A DNA stretch of 64,000 nucleotides from Cylicocyclus nassatus (GCA_958299035.1 CATQJL010000112.1:87314636-87378635); one strand, 5' to 3'; positions 1-10,341 are shown, numbered from the stretch's first letter. The notes: a model not told the origin generated them from the letters alone. Numbers and translations are program-made.

Positions 1-330
1 TCCGCAAAATTTTTCACGTCAACTTAAAAAACTAGGAAAAGTTCAATCGCATGCGGAAACGGCGCCAAAACATGGCAGGTGCTCACTTTGACGATTTCCA
101 GAGGTTCTACTAGACGAAATTGAAAGATTTTTGCACAGAGACGTAGCTCGCATTATCAGTTTTCATAATGGCAACTATTGAGTTTTCAAAAGTTTAGTGT
201 TCATTTCAAAAACGTATTCGTTCTCCATTCGAAAGAACCCTTTCATATAAAATTACCGATTACTTACGATAGTGCATTTGAAATGAAAAGCTTTCTCTAT
301 TTCATTTGTGATGGTCGGTGAGTTTCATTG
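1..330 (+). repeat. Diverged copy of dispersed repeat family A (partial)
   Basis: This stretch shares a recognisable core (GATTTTTGCACAGAGA-type, around 126-145) and flanking order with the better copies near 1260-1860 and 58060-58635. The copy is old and has no intact ORF. The following ~390 bp (330-720) hold nothing I can identify. Confidence 0.4.
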
Positions 331-724
331 CTAATTTAACACAGTAGGAAAGCAGAACTTCCAACGCGCTGGCCACACGTGTCAGACCTTTAGATAAGCG
401 GAAGCAGTTTGACTTTACAACGCATTTAGTCTGTAAGACAAAAGCGTCCACAAGCATATGCATAGGCTCCGCACAAATTGTGAGCGCAATATGCATCATA
501 TAATTGGGATTTCGTTAATGATATGCAACTTTGATTGAGTTATGATCACGTTGGACACTGCGTTTGTTGCTCTTACACAGTCCATACTACACTGAGAAGT
601 ACTTGATTATTCTAGAGAGTTTTAGTGAACGTTTTGGCTGGATGTATGAAATCAACTTTTTTCTTTTGAAAGAGCTAAGGAACAAAGCGATGAGTCTTTG
701 AAAATAGTTGCGCCGCATATATTA

Positions 725-2775
725 GGTCGTCCCAAAAGTATTTTCGCTTTTTTTCAAACGGTTGCCACATTCGATGGAACAAACGTTCCCAAGAGATCTT
801 GGTAGCGTTCGATGCAGAGTTCCTTTCTCTTAGGTTATAGAACTGTTGCAAAACAGTCAATGAGCTTCCAGAAAATAACCAAAATCTGCAACCCATGCTT
901 TTTGAGATTGTCAGGTTTCACGATTTTTCAAAACTTTCATATCAATCCTCAGAAGGAGTTCAAGTAACGATTCGATGGAGTAAACCTCATAGAATATAGT
1001 ACTACTTTTTTCTCTTTCTCGCAGCTCGCCGTAATTTTTTAAAAGATTTTTCAACAAAGCCATCGGATTTTGGCAGTCCCATCTCAGCCACAATCGCATC
1101 AAACATCAGTGATTACTCGGAATTTCAAGCTTTCAAAATGATATATGACTTAATATCATCATAACTTATAATAACGGGCTAAGGGTTGTTTACGTTTGTC
1201 TGTCTATGTGAACCTCTGTCTTTCACGAAATTCGTAGAGCGTGTTCCAGCCAACGTCCTGAGCCCAAATTTTGCATAGCGCACGCTTTCAGCATGAAAGC
1301 TCACTATACAAAAGCATGAGCGGATCCGTTGAGTGGATCCATTGAAAATTGCGCGTCAAACGGATCCACTTGGCTTCTGGCCAGCAAATTTGGGTTCGTA
1401 GTACTACTTTTTGGAGAGCTAAGGACATATTTGACAGCTAATGTGCAAGCCATGAACCTTAGCCTAAAAAAGTAATGAAAAATCTACCACTTTACGAAAA
1501 CAGCGCCCAAAAGCATTCGCTGTGTAAACGGTCAATTTTTCAAGATTTTACCTGATCATTTGAGAAGATTTTTGCACAGAGATGTAGCCCACTATGTTTA
1601 TTGTCCTTACGGCAACTACCAAGCCATAAAAATCCCAAAACCTATTCGAATTTGCATCTGTTCTTCTGGGAAAGATTTTATCCACGCGAAAATACCGATC
1701 TCACATGGAAAACCTCTACGAATGAGTAGTTGTTTACGAATTATTCGTGATAGCCTACATAGCGCGGTGAGTTTTAATGTTATTATTATGCGGGAATGAG
1801 TAAGGCATACAGAAAATAGGGCCAGTGCGAGCCTCTGCGAAGCAGAGGTGACGCACTGGTCATTTTATAAGAAACTACTTCAAGTTGGTAGAGTCTAAGC
1901 TCCTTGTCTAAAGCAACTGTATAAGGTTATATGAGCCTTCGAAATGTTGTTTCTTTCAAATGAACATCACATATCATGGATTAAAGATTTCCAAGAAATC
2001 TTGGCAGCATTCGATGCAGCATTTCATCCCTTTTTCAATGGTTATAAAATCGTTACAGCACAAATAAAGAGGTACTGGAAAATAAATCGCCAAAATCTGC
2101 GACCCCGCTTTTTGAGAAAGTCATGTTCCACATTTTTCTAAACTTTTATATAAAGTTTCCGAAGAGGTTTAAATAACGACTCAGTAGAGCAAACATTAGA
2201 GAACACAGTAAACTTTTCTCTTTTTCACAGCTCGCCCAATTTTTCAAAAGATGGATTTTACTAAAACCATCGGGTTTCGGGCCTTCCTTGCATCAAACAA
2301 CATAAATCTTTGGAATTTGAAACTTCCAAGATGGTGCTTTGATTTAAACTAACTTCACAAAGCAAATGAGAGTGCGATTTGAAGAATTTTTAGTTTTTGA
2401 GTACAGCCTGGAGTGCGTTCAAAACATGAGTTATGATGTTTATGTTCCCAAAAAACGAACTAGGAACAAAAAATACCCATTGAAAAAGAGGAAAAAAAGC
2501 TGCACCAGCACCCGAGCTGCTCTCTTGATGTTTTAGGAGGTTTTTGACCAAGTAGGAAAATTGATAGCATCAGTTAAAACTCTATTAGAAAAGTACTACA
2601 AGCTGTGGAGAGGGGAAAAAGAATTGTTTTGCATTTCGTAAGGTTTGCTGCAATCAATTTATAACCATTAGAAAGAGGATAATGCTGCATCCAACGCTAC
2701 CGTGGTTTCAGAAATCTTTGTTCTACGAGATGTGGCGTTCATATGAAAAAAAGCGACAATACTTTTGAAACGACC
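725..2775. mobile_element. TA-flanked inverted-repeat element (mariner-like footprint), decayed
   Basis: The left end reads GGTCGTCCCAAAAGTATTTT and the right end is its imperfect inverse (GGTCGTTTCAAAAGTATTGT on the minus strand), each flanked by TA. About 28 of the first 32 positions pair. The interior contains a direct duplication (about 745-1150 against 1975-2345) and a family A repeat at 1260-1860. No transposase with a catalytic triad is visible. The superfamily call rests only on the TA target and the terminal form shared with other elements here. Confidence 0.6.
1260..1862 (+). repeat. Dispersed repeat family A, copy with terminal hairpin
   Basis: The order is AGCATGAAAGC...GGATCC-containing segment, GATTTTTGCACAGAGATG core, then a terminal palindrome at 1822-1859 (CCAGTGCG...CGCACTGG around AGCCTCTGCGAAGCAGAGGT). 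The same order occurs at 58060-58633 (+) and inverted at 49784-50300 (-). No coding potential is recognised, so this is probably a non-autonomous element of unknown class. Confidence 0.55.
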
Positions 2776-2779
2776 TAAC

Positions 2780-3214
2780 GTATTGATCAAAATGCATTTT
2801 ACTTATGTCATGTCTCGATATTTAGGTTGTGAACGTTGTAAAAGTGATTTCTAGGTCTATAATTACTACATCCAGCCACTGCAGAATGCAGTCTCCATCC
2901 TCCACTACCGTATGTCTTGTGGTCTGACACTATAATGCTAAGTTCAAATGCGTTCTATACATTTCCCACAAAGAGCATTGAATTCGCTTACAAAGAACTG
3001 TTTACATTTTACAACATGAAATAGCTGAGAGATGTTGTGCACATTGAGCGTTCGCTGAAACAGATCGCAGATAAAATAAACACGGTGCATTCCGTACGAT
3101 TTTGTAGATTTCAAATGCCATGAAGCCGATTAACAATGAAGCAGTAAAAGATGTATTTCAGGGTGTGCCTTGGAAACAGCGCCCAGGGGATGGAGGATAT
3201 ACTTGGGACCGAAT
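2780..3214. other. Unassigned AT-rich DNA
   Basis: No gene, RNA or repeat boundary is recognised here. Confidence 0.4.
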
Positions 3215-3590
3215 CGAATAATTATTCAATCATTCGAATAAATCATTCGAATGCGAATGATTCGAAAAGTCGAATATTCGAAAATCTGAGATTTCGAATA
3301 AAATTCGAAAGCCGAATGTTCGAAATTTTCAGTTTTCGAATATATTCGATAGTCGAATGATCGAAAATCTTCATTTTCGAATATTATTTGAAAGTCGAAT
3401 ATTCGAAAATCTCAACTTTCGAATATTATTCGATAATCGAATATTCGAGGGTCATTCACTCGATCATTCGATGTCCATCAATTATTCGAATATTCGTTGA
3501 GCACCAAATACTAGGAAATTCGATAAGAATTGACTATTTGAAAATTCGATAAGCACCGAATATTCGAAAATTTGATATGCATAGCGTATA
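3215..3590. repeat. TTCGAA-rich AT satellite array
   Basis: Irregular repeats of ATTCGAA / TATTCGA, with longer units near 35-60 bp, fill the stretch. The hexamer TTCGAA is self-complementary, so the array can fold on itself in many ways. A related array lies at 4430-4615; an element fragment (3595-4180) lies between them. Confidence 0.8.
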
Positions 3591-3594
3591 CGGG

Positions 3595-4185
3595 GTGTCT
3601 TAAAAGTATCCACACACCGTTTGGTCGCTAATACCTCTCAAAGTCTTTTGCCAATTTTTGGGTAGCGCTTTGGTTTCGTCCCACCTCTGTTCTTACTGCT
3701 CCTGTAGGGATGGTTTCAGCTTATAAATACAGCAGAAAGCGAATTACCCATGTTTTTCTTATTGTGTGTTATCACGGTATTAAATTCCAGCATATAGACC
3801 AACTGCAAAATAAGACATTGAAAAAAATTGTCCCCAAAAAAGGTCTAAAATCTGTGCAGCAGTGTTTTACGTATGCTAATTTTACTACGCACGAGTTTTC
3901 AAGCTTTTCAAATGGCAAATCACATTTTTGAAAGGCGCTGAAAACACTTGTTACGGCGTACCTGGCGTAAGTTTTGTAAAAAGTATTACGGTTGAGTACA
4001 AATTCTATATAAAGTGTCTTTAGAAGTCTAATGCAATACTTTCGGCCCTTTTGATTCTTTTTCTTGGGGAAATGGCTCTTGATGTTTCGAAACCTGCTTC
4101 AGTCTTATGGTAATTTTACAACAGTGAAAAGCGATTGATAAATTGCCCCATACTCTAAGTTGATGTCAGCGTACAGATCTACATA
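3595..4185. mobile_element. Diverged fragment of the GGTGTCCCAAAAGTAT inverted-repeat element
   Basis: The left end (GGGTGTCTTAAAAGTAT, then CGCTAATACCTCTC and GTCTTTTGCC) matches the termini of the elements in the palindrome at 54.5-57 kb. Near 4120-4175 the AAGCGAT...TAAGTTGA stretch matches their subterminal part. The second terminus is missing or eroded. No ORF. Confidence 0.5.
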
Positions 4186-4429
4186 CTGTTAGAAGCTGTA
4201 CATTCAATCGCAACTCTCAGTGAGGGTATATAATCTTCTTTGAAGTACGAAAAATCTCTTCATCCGTCAGAGGAGTAGCTTTTAGGTTCCTAACAATAAG
4301 TTTTCTTCACGTCACAGTCCGTTTTTCCATCGTAAATTGCAATATAAGAAAGCGTCCATTCTTAACACTTACATAAAACAATTTATTCTTGGATGTTTTG
4401 GCCTTTCATAGGCACTCTCAATGACGTAA

Positions 4430-4615
4430 ATTATTCGATCAGTATTCGAAAATCGAATAGCATTCGAGAACCGAATAATATTCGGAATTCGATGGTATTC
4501 GATATTCGAATATTATTCGGTTCGAAATTTTCATTTTCGAATAATATTCGATAGTCGAATATTCGAAATTTTTAATTTTCGAATATATTCGATATTCGAA
4601 TATTCGAAAAAAATT
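4430..4615. repeat. TTCGAA-rich AT satellite array, second block
   Basis: Same motif composition as 3215-3590. It may be the other half of one array interrupted by the fragment and unassigned DNA at 3595-4430. Confidence 0.7.
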
Positions 4616-4639
4616 TCGAATTTCCCCAAGTATAATGCA

Positions 4640-5907
4640 CAATAGTAGACGAAAGGACCGGCAACCCGCGGAGGCGGTACCTAATTTAGGTGTTCGTTCC
4701 TCTACCCGCGCTAAGCCACCTGTTATTGTATTTAGCGGACAACATCGGCTGGCAGTGTTTTGCGTGGGTCCCATCACGAGCGCGTTGGGTCCAGTAGCAT
4801 GCAATCAAGCACGTCGTCCGCTAAATAGATAGTTGGTTCTGGCTTGAAATTGATTATCTGGGTAGGGGAACCATATGTCGCCGAAGGCGATGGTCCCACG
4901 CGGACATCTGCAACGAACCACGCAGCTCCACACATACTGCAGAATTTGCACTAGCTGTCGCGCCTGGTGGTGGAGCATGTCGGCGACATATAGCCCCCTA
5001 AATCCGCCAGTACATTATCTGCGCGCTTGGGCAGTGTCTTAACTAGACAACCCAGTCAGAACTTTTTTCTTCTTACAGGCAGTGTCCTGGCAATGTAAGA
5101 GCACTTCAACTTTGGTGGATTATTGCAGCAGAACCTCTAGAGCAAAAATAGCTCCAGAGGTTCCGACATAGCCACCGTTTATTGGTTTCGTGCTTATCAA
5201 AGCAGGAAAGGGAGCCGAGACACGGCCGTTGCGACGCCACGCTTTTCTTGTTAAGGTCGGAACTTGATCGAAGGGGGGGGGGAGGGCATGTCGCGACCTC
5301 TGGACGATTCTCGAAAACCATTATTTTGCCGTCGCAGTCGGGCTGTGGCTCGCATGAGGAGCCTGCTTCAGTAAATATTACTGAGGTGCTCCCGAATTTA
5401 CCGCTGACTTTAAAAAGAAATTCGATCAAGATTTTCTTACACGCTGATGGCATATGAACTTTATATAGCGACAACACTTCTTATGGTAACTATGGATAGC
5501 GCTCACTTCTTTCTATAGACGGTGATCTTCCACTAGCGATGACATTCTCGTCTCCAACGGAAGTTCAATGCATCGATCATTGCAGTTCTGTGCACGATGG
5601 CATTCAGTCGGTTATGACTCTTTGTTGTTGACACACACTGAACGAAGTTTTTCCTCTTCACATTTCAGCTCCAGCAGTATCCGAGCTAGAACGGACAGAT
5701 TAGACTTTGGTGCAGAAGTATATAGCTTTCTCAGCCAGATTTTACAGTGCATTTTTTATATTTTTTGCTAGTTTATATTTTTTTACATTTTTCACTTGGG
5801 CTTAGCGTACCTCATAGAACAAAGGAAGCAGTTTGCACCAGCTTCCATCCATTCCAAGTTTGAAACCAAAAACTATGAGGTTCTTATGCTTGAAAAATCA
5901 GATAAAA
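4640..5907. other. Unassigned DNA with repeat-like GC-rich stretch
   Basis: The part around 4660-5000 (CCCGCGGAGGCGG, TCTACCCGCGC) resembles 29335-29450, so it is a dispersed repeat. Several ORFs of up to ~120 codons on both strands (for example minus 5106-5477) match no family I know and lack splice context. I do not call a gene. Confidence 0.35.
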
Positions 5908-5964
5908 CTAGCGGCATACTCGGCTCCACCCGGCCCTGCCACACTTGGTGAAGGTCACCATCCC

Positions 5965-6373
5965 TTTGGTATACACCAAGCTGGTACCACAACGGGTATA
6001 ACTGTTTATTAGATAGTAGCGGAGCAGCCGCTGACTATTAACAGTGAATATGCGGAACAGCCGCTGACGAGAGTGGTATTAATCGAACTAACCCCAGAAC
6101 TGAGTATTCAGGCCCTTTTATGCCACTATTTTGGGCGTGGATAACCTGAATGCTCACTTCTGCCAAATAACAGTATCATACAGAATCAAGGATTGCCTAC
6201 ATGAAAGTAGGCGCCGCCAAGTAGACTATCAAGCACAGTGGAGGGGTGACCTGGCGGCTTAAGTGGTCCGTGAACAGTAATGTCTGTCAACGACAAGCTA
6301 GTGGATACGGAATATAGCATACAATATGACTCTACAATGGTAAAGGTCGTAGATTCACAAATAATCTACGACA
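5965..6373 (-). repeat. 3' LTR of the BEL/Pao element
   Basis: 409 bp, with no difference seen from 9933-10341. On the element strand it begins TGTCGTAGATT and ends GGTATACCAAA, so the usual TG...CA terminus is TG...AA here. It is flanked outside by ATCCC. Confidence 0.93.
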
Positions 6374-6482
6374 GTGGGGCGCGCGACGGAAGGCGCGAAA
6401 GCAAGAAAATACAAATTACACTATTACTGAAGCGTTAACAAATTCAAATTACATCATCACAACATTAGTTAAATTACATATA

Positions 6483-8954
6483 TCACATGAGTTCTACAAC
6501 AGGTTTGTGTTCTCGTCTAAGAATCCTACGATGGTCGGTCATCGTGCCGTGATCGGCCTTCGGGGCCAGGCGCAACGCTGAAGCGAAATGTCCCAGTTGA
6601 GCTTCAGTATTCTTCTTCACCGACTGTCCATGAGTCCTTGATTTTCGGCGTTTGCGATTGAACTGCAGTCCATCAAAGGCGTTGTTGCGTTGATCGCTTC
6701 TGCTTTTCGTTGGTGACTTTACAGGTTGTGCCGGAATCGGAATCTTTGCCGGAATCGAACAGTCGAGCTTCTTCACACGGCGTTTTGAACTTGCGCGGTT
6801 CGTTTGTTCAACAGTTGTAGTTGGCTTCTGCTTCACTGAGTCTCCTTTACTAACTGGATGGTAGGAGGCGCTGGTGATTGCGGTGTTTTGCGAATACTCC
6901 TCCGTTTTGACTCCGTACATACGACTGCTTCCGGAGATTGCATGGCCGAAAACAGTAGGGGTGAGAATAAGCCCAGACGGAAGAATTGTACATGGTCGAT
7001 CCCTCAAGATGAATTGATCAATTAGATCTTGACCAATAAGAATGTCCGGTGTGATCCGTCGCGTCTTCAGATCCGGTTGTGCTACTCGAATCTTTCTTTT
7101 TCGAATCAACCTTCTATCCTCTGCGCTTAGCCAAGCTGTGCTCATCGTGGAAGTGAGTGTTGACTTTGTATGTATCTTCACATCTTTGGCAGCGACTCCG
7201 GCAGACATTGTTCTCAGAGTAAGCGGGACTTCACTGGATGTGAAATTTGCGGTAGATCCTCCAAAGCCGCCAATCTTGAAAGTGGTGTTTTGCAGCACCG
7301 GTAAGCCAAGAGCTTGGGTCTTCCTTGTGTTGATGAAGCTCTTTTGTGCACCTCCATCAAAGAAGACAGTCACGGGCTTATAGTTGGTCGATGTGTAGTC
7401 GTATGCGAATGCAGTCGCCGTCATCAGTACGTGCTGCATTCCTCCTTCTCGCTTAGTGCTCTTGTTGTGGAGAATTTCAGAATTTTGTGCAAATTCAGGG
7501 TCTCTTGGGAGATGTTGATGGCGAGCATATCGTTGCTGTGATCTCCTGGTTGGGGTGCCTCTAGATGCTGAATAGCTACCCATGCATACGGCAGTGTGAT
7601 GGTTTCCGTGACACTTGTAGCATGACTGTGAGCTGTTGCAATCACTAATCCTGTGATCGGTTTGAAGACATCTGAAGCACAGCCTTTGTTTTCTGGCTTC
7701 ATCACGTCGCTCCGCTGGTGTTTGGAATGTTGTGCATCGCGTCGCGTCATGTTGATAACTTCCGCAAATGCATTGAGCACTCAAATCTCTCGGCGATGTA
7801 ACTCCTTGTCGATTTTTGGAAGTGTATGCAATTGGGTCTTCTTCGTAGTTCAACCTCTCATCAACTTCTTGATCGGAATCAGAGCGTGTCGTGATGTTGC
7901 AATCCCCGAATGCGGATGTAGTTAGTGCGAGGGTTTCCTTTAAAGCGACAGCGTTTTCAAGAACGTCCAGGACCTTCTCAGTTGCGAATGATTTCCCTTC
8001 ACTCTGCTCTTCGCGAAGCACGTTCTCGTTCAGCGAGTCTGGAAACTTCGAAAGTATCAGTCGTCTCCACATTCGGTTGTTGTCCAAGGGTACTCCTGCA
8101 CATTCAATGTGAGTGAGCTTTTCCGTCACACTAATCAAAGCTTTTCTACAACTTTGGGCGTCTTCTTCTGCTCGTGGAAGCCTTTCGAGCTCTGTGATAA
8201 GCAGATCTGCTATGCATCCAGACTTATTGAAGCGCTTATCGAGAAGTAGTATAGCTTTGTCGTAGTTCTCTCCGATGACTGGCATATTGCCAAGAAGTGA
8301 AGCTGCTGTTCCTTTTAATGCCTGCCTCAAGAAAAGGAACTTGTCCACGTTGCTGAGCTGCGGGTTGCTATGGATCAGCGAGTTGAATATTGTCCAGAAA
8401 GTTGGATACTCCTTATAGCTGCCATCGAAAGTGGGAACTTCAAGCTGCGGTAGTCGTATCTTGTTCTCGCTGTATTGTCTGGCGGAGAGAGTACTAGCTG
8501 TATCCCTATCTTGTGGTGGAGTCTGGGCCGTTGAAGAAGCGAGATTGTCTATCAGGCTTGACTGTTTCTCAAGTTCCCTCATCCGATACTTCAACTTGCT
8601 TGTCCAGTGTATTGCTTCTAGTTGTACACGATGAGCTTCGGTTGTTAAGAAGGAATCTAGATCATTCATCAGCTTTTCCCTCTCTGATTGGTCCTTCTTG
8701 GCTCCAATGAAAGTCATGGCATTTTGCATGCGGACCTCCAGGTTTTCTAGCAAACACGTGAGAGAAATCTGTATTTCGTCGATTTCCGCCATTTTGTCGG
8801 CTATGAAGACATTGCATTCCGTTACTGTGTTGGGGAATTCAAATGCTCTGTCTATGCTCAGGATTCTGCTCTCGATGCTATTAAGTGCAGAGCATGCCAT
8901 TGAGATGGGCGTCTTGAATCCAGCCAATTCGGACATAGTTTGTCTCGTTCGCAT
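6483..8954 (-). CDS. gag: BEL/Pao Gag polyprotein with CCHC zinc knuckles and retropepsin-like domain
   Basis: An 823-residue intact reading frame. Residues ~1-160 are helical and coiled-coil-like. A DUF1759-type Gag region begins near 168 (RLPQLEVPTFDGSYKEY). It is followed by a Cys-rich stretch, a CX2CX4HX4C knuckle starting at Cys426 (CFRCLQTDHRISDC) and a second knuckle (CYKCHGNHHTAVC). A DUF1758/Pao-type peptidase follows, with FFDGGAQKSF (Asp533) and a later DILIGQD. The family normally has D-S/T-G at the catalytic turn; here it is DGG, so activity is uncertain. The basic C-terminal tail (~700-823) ends where RT would begin in a full BEL polyprotein. Gag would form the RNA-packaging particle in the cytoplasm. 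I take the start from the first ATG after the hairpin leader; a second Met at residue 7 is possible. Confidence 0.92.
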   Translation of the reverse strand: MRTRQTMSELAGFKTPISMACSALNSIESRILSIDRAFEFPNTVTECNVFIADKMAEIDEIQISLTCLLENLEVRMQNAMTFIGAKKDQSEREKLMNDLDSFLTTEAHRVQLEAIHWTSKLKYRMRELEKQSSLIDNLASSTAQTPPQDRDTASTLSARQYSENKIRLPQLEVPTFDGSYKEYPTFWTIFNSLIHSNPQLSNVDKFLFLRQALKGTAASLLGNMPVIGENYDKAILLLDKRFNKSGCIADLLITELERLPRAEEDAQSCRKALISVTEKLTHIECAGVPLDNNRMWRRLILSKFPDSLNENVLREEQSEGKSFATEKVLDVLENAVALKETLALTTSAFGDCNITTRSDSDQEVDERLNYEEDPIAYTSKNRQGVTSPRDLSAQCICGSYQHDATRCTTFQTPAERRDEARKQRLCFRCLQTDHRISDCNSSQSCYKCHGNHHTAVCMGSYSASRGTPTRRSQQRYARHQHLPRDPEFAQNSEILHNKSTKREGGMQHVLMTATAFAYDYTSTNYKPVTVFFDGGAQKSFINTRKTQALGLPVLQNTTFKIGGFGGSTANFTSSEVPLTLRTMSAGVAAKDVKIHTKSTLTSTMSTAWLSAEDRRLIRKRKIRVAQPDLKTRRITPDILIGQDLIDQFILRDRPCTILPSGLILTPTVFGHAISGSSRMYGVKTEEYSQNTAITSASYHPVSKGDSVKQKPTTTVEQTNRASSKRRVKKLDCSIPAKIPIPAQPVKSPTKSRSDQRNNAFDGLQFNRKRRKSRTHGQSVKKNTEAQLGHFASALRLAPKADHGTMTDHRRILRREHKPVVELM

Positions 8955-8989
8955 GGACTGAAAGCAGATAAAGAGCTCGAAGTAGCTTC

Positions 8990-9845
8990 TTTAGCTATGG
9001 ATTGACCTGATAGCTAGCAGCAAGCTTTTGATTTGACTGTTGTTGGTCAACCGTCAAGTAGCTTGTGAGGGTCGTCTGCTAACTGTGGATTGACCAGGCA
9101 GCTAGTTTGACCTCTTTACTAAGCTGTGGATTGGACCTGACAGCTCAATAAGATGACTCTTGTACGTGAAAGTGGTGAACCAGCGATCACAGAGTCTTTT
9201 TTGGCTTTTGGAAGCCAAAAGTGTTCGAGGAGTCTTTTTGCAAACTGTGGTGGACCAGTCAGTTAGCTAGAAACCTCTTTGCTATGCTATGGATAGGACC
9301 TTAGCTTAGCAATTTGACTCTTGTATGTGAAAGTGGTGAACCAGCAATCACAGAGTCCTTTTTTGACTTTAGGAAAGCCAAAAGTGTTCGAGGAGTTCTT
9401 TTGCTAACTGTGGTGGACCAGTCAGTCAGCTAGAAACCTCTTTGCTAAGCTATGGATAGGACCTTAGCTTAACAATTTGACTCTTGTGTGTGAAAGTGGT
9501 GAACCAGCAATCACAGAGTCCTTTTTTGACTTTAGGAAAGCCAAAAGTGTTCGAGGAGTTCTTTTGCTAACTGTGGTGAACCAGTCAGTTAGTTAGAAAA
9601 CCTCTGCTAAGCTATGGATACGACCTGATAGCTTAGCAAGACCCGAGTTAGTGAAAGTGGTGAACCAGCAATCACTTGGGTCGAATATGGCTAATTAGTA
9701 GCCGAAAGGTGCGAGGAGTCTGTTTGCTAACTGTGGTGAACCAGTCAGTTAGCTAGAAACCTCTACTAAGCTGTGGATAGGACCTGACAGCTTAGTAAGA
9801 CTCTTGTTCGCGAGAGTGGTGGACCAACAATCACGAGAGTCGAAT
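8990..9845 (-). repeat. ~161-bp tandem repeats forming a hairpin array in the BEL 5' leader
   Basis: The phrase GAAAGTGGTGAACCAGC (or close variants) recurs at 9168, 9329, 9492, 9653 and 9812, giving a period of 159-163 bp. Each unit contains three short inverted repeats: GACTCT/AGAGTC (9155-9196, 9316-9357, 9479-9520, 9640-9682, 9799-9841), TAAGCTRT/AYAGCTTA (for example 9607-9634, 9767-9794) and CTAACTG/CAGTTAG (for example 9726-9752). Their loops share a GTGG...ACC core. A partial first unit starts near 8992. The array lies entirely in the untranslated leader between the primer-binding site and the Gag start. Confidence 0.85.
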
Positions 9846-9859
9846 ATCGGCTGTTAGTA

Positions 9860-9873
9860 GCCTGCCACGCGGG
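9860..9873 (-). promoter_or_regulatory. Second tRNA-Gly complementarity (anticodon arm)
   Basis: The plus-strand sequence GCCTGCCACGCGGG equals the anticodon-arm sequence of metazoan tRNA-Gly(GCC) as I recall it. The element RNA, transcribed from the minus strand, is therefore complementary to it. The site lies 45 bp from the primer-binding site, which matches the 3' end of the same tRNA. A role in primer capture, like the anticodon-loop contact of HIV-1 with tRNA-Lys3, is inference. Confidence 0.6.
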
Positions 9874-9918
9874 ACTTTTATCGAATTTCGGTGAGCAGCA
9901 CCGAAGAGACGATCCGTT

Positions 9919-9931
9919 GGCCGATGCACCA
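9919..9931 (-). promoter_or_regulatory. Primer-binding site, tRNA-Gly(GCC)
   Basis: On the element strand it reads TGGTGCATCGGCC, the complement of the 3' end of tRNA-Gly(GCC), including the post-transcriptional CCA. It lies one base inside the 5' LTR. Minus-strand DNA synthesis would start here. Confidence 0.85.
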
Positions 9932-9932
9932 A

Positions 9933-10341
9933 TTTGGTATACACCAAGCTGGTACCACAACGGGTATAACTGTTTATTAGATAGTAGCGGAGCAGCCGCT
10001 GACTATTAACAGTGAATATGCGGAACAGCCGCTGACGAGAGTGGTATTAATCGAACTAACCCCAGAACTGAGTATTCAGGCCCTTTTATGCCACTATTTT
10101 GGGCGTGGATAACCTGAATGCTCACTTCTGCCAAATAACAGTATCATACAGAATCAAGGATTGCCTACATGAAAGTAGGCGCCGCCAAGTAGACTATCAA
10201 GCACAGTGGAGGGGTGACCTGGCGGCTTAAGTGGTCCGTGAACAGTAATGTCTGTCAACGACAAGCTAGTGGATACGGAATATAGCATACAATATGACTC
10301 TACAATGGTAAAGGTCGTAGATTCACAAATAATCTACGACA
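9933..10341 (-). repeat. 5' LTR of the BEL/Pao element
   Basis: 409 bp, matching 5965-6373 without a visible difference and flanked outside by ATCCC (10342-10346). It should hold the promoter; I cannot place the transcription start or poly(A) site with confidence. Confidence 0.93.

Larger units (their letters stand above)
5965..10341 (-). mobile_element. BEL/Pao LTR retrotransposon, gag-protease only
   Basis: The full element is 4377 bp. It has two 409-bp LTRs (5965-6373 and 9933-10341) in which I see no mismatch, a 5-bp target duplication ATCCC (5960-5964 and 10342-10346), and a tRNA-Gly primer-binding site next to the 5' LTR. The only ORF is an 823-codon Gag with a retropepsin-like region (6483-8954). 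Only 109 bp lie between its stop and the 3' LTR, so RT, RNase H and integrase are absent. Identical LTRs imply recent insertion, and the intact ORF implies the deletion did not stop mobility. Non-autonomous status is inference; the structure is seen directly. Confidence 0.92.

Noticed and set aside
3215..4615. TTCGAA arrays as a CRISPR or telomeric array
   Set aside because: Units are irregular with no unique spacers, do not match the nematode telomere TTAGGC, and CRISPR does not occur in animals.
7042..8961. Plus-strand ORFs opposite the Gag frame
   Set aside because: They are shadows of the intact minus-strand Gag ORF, which has the zinc knuckles and protease motif.
9860..9931. A tRNA-Gly gene or pseudogene
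   Set aside because: Only the anticodon-arm and 3'-end segments match; the acceptor, D-arm and T-arm sequence between and before them is unrelated, and the 3' match includes CCA, as expected of a primer-binding site.
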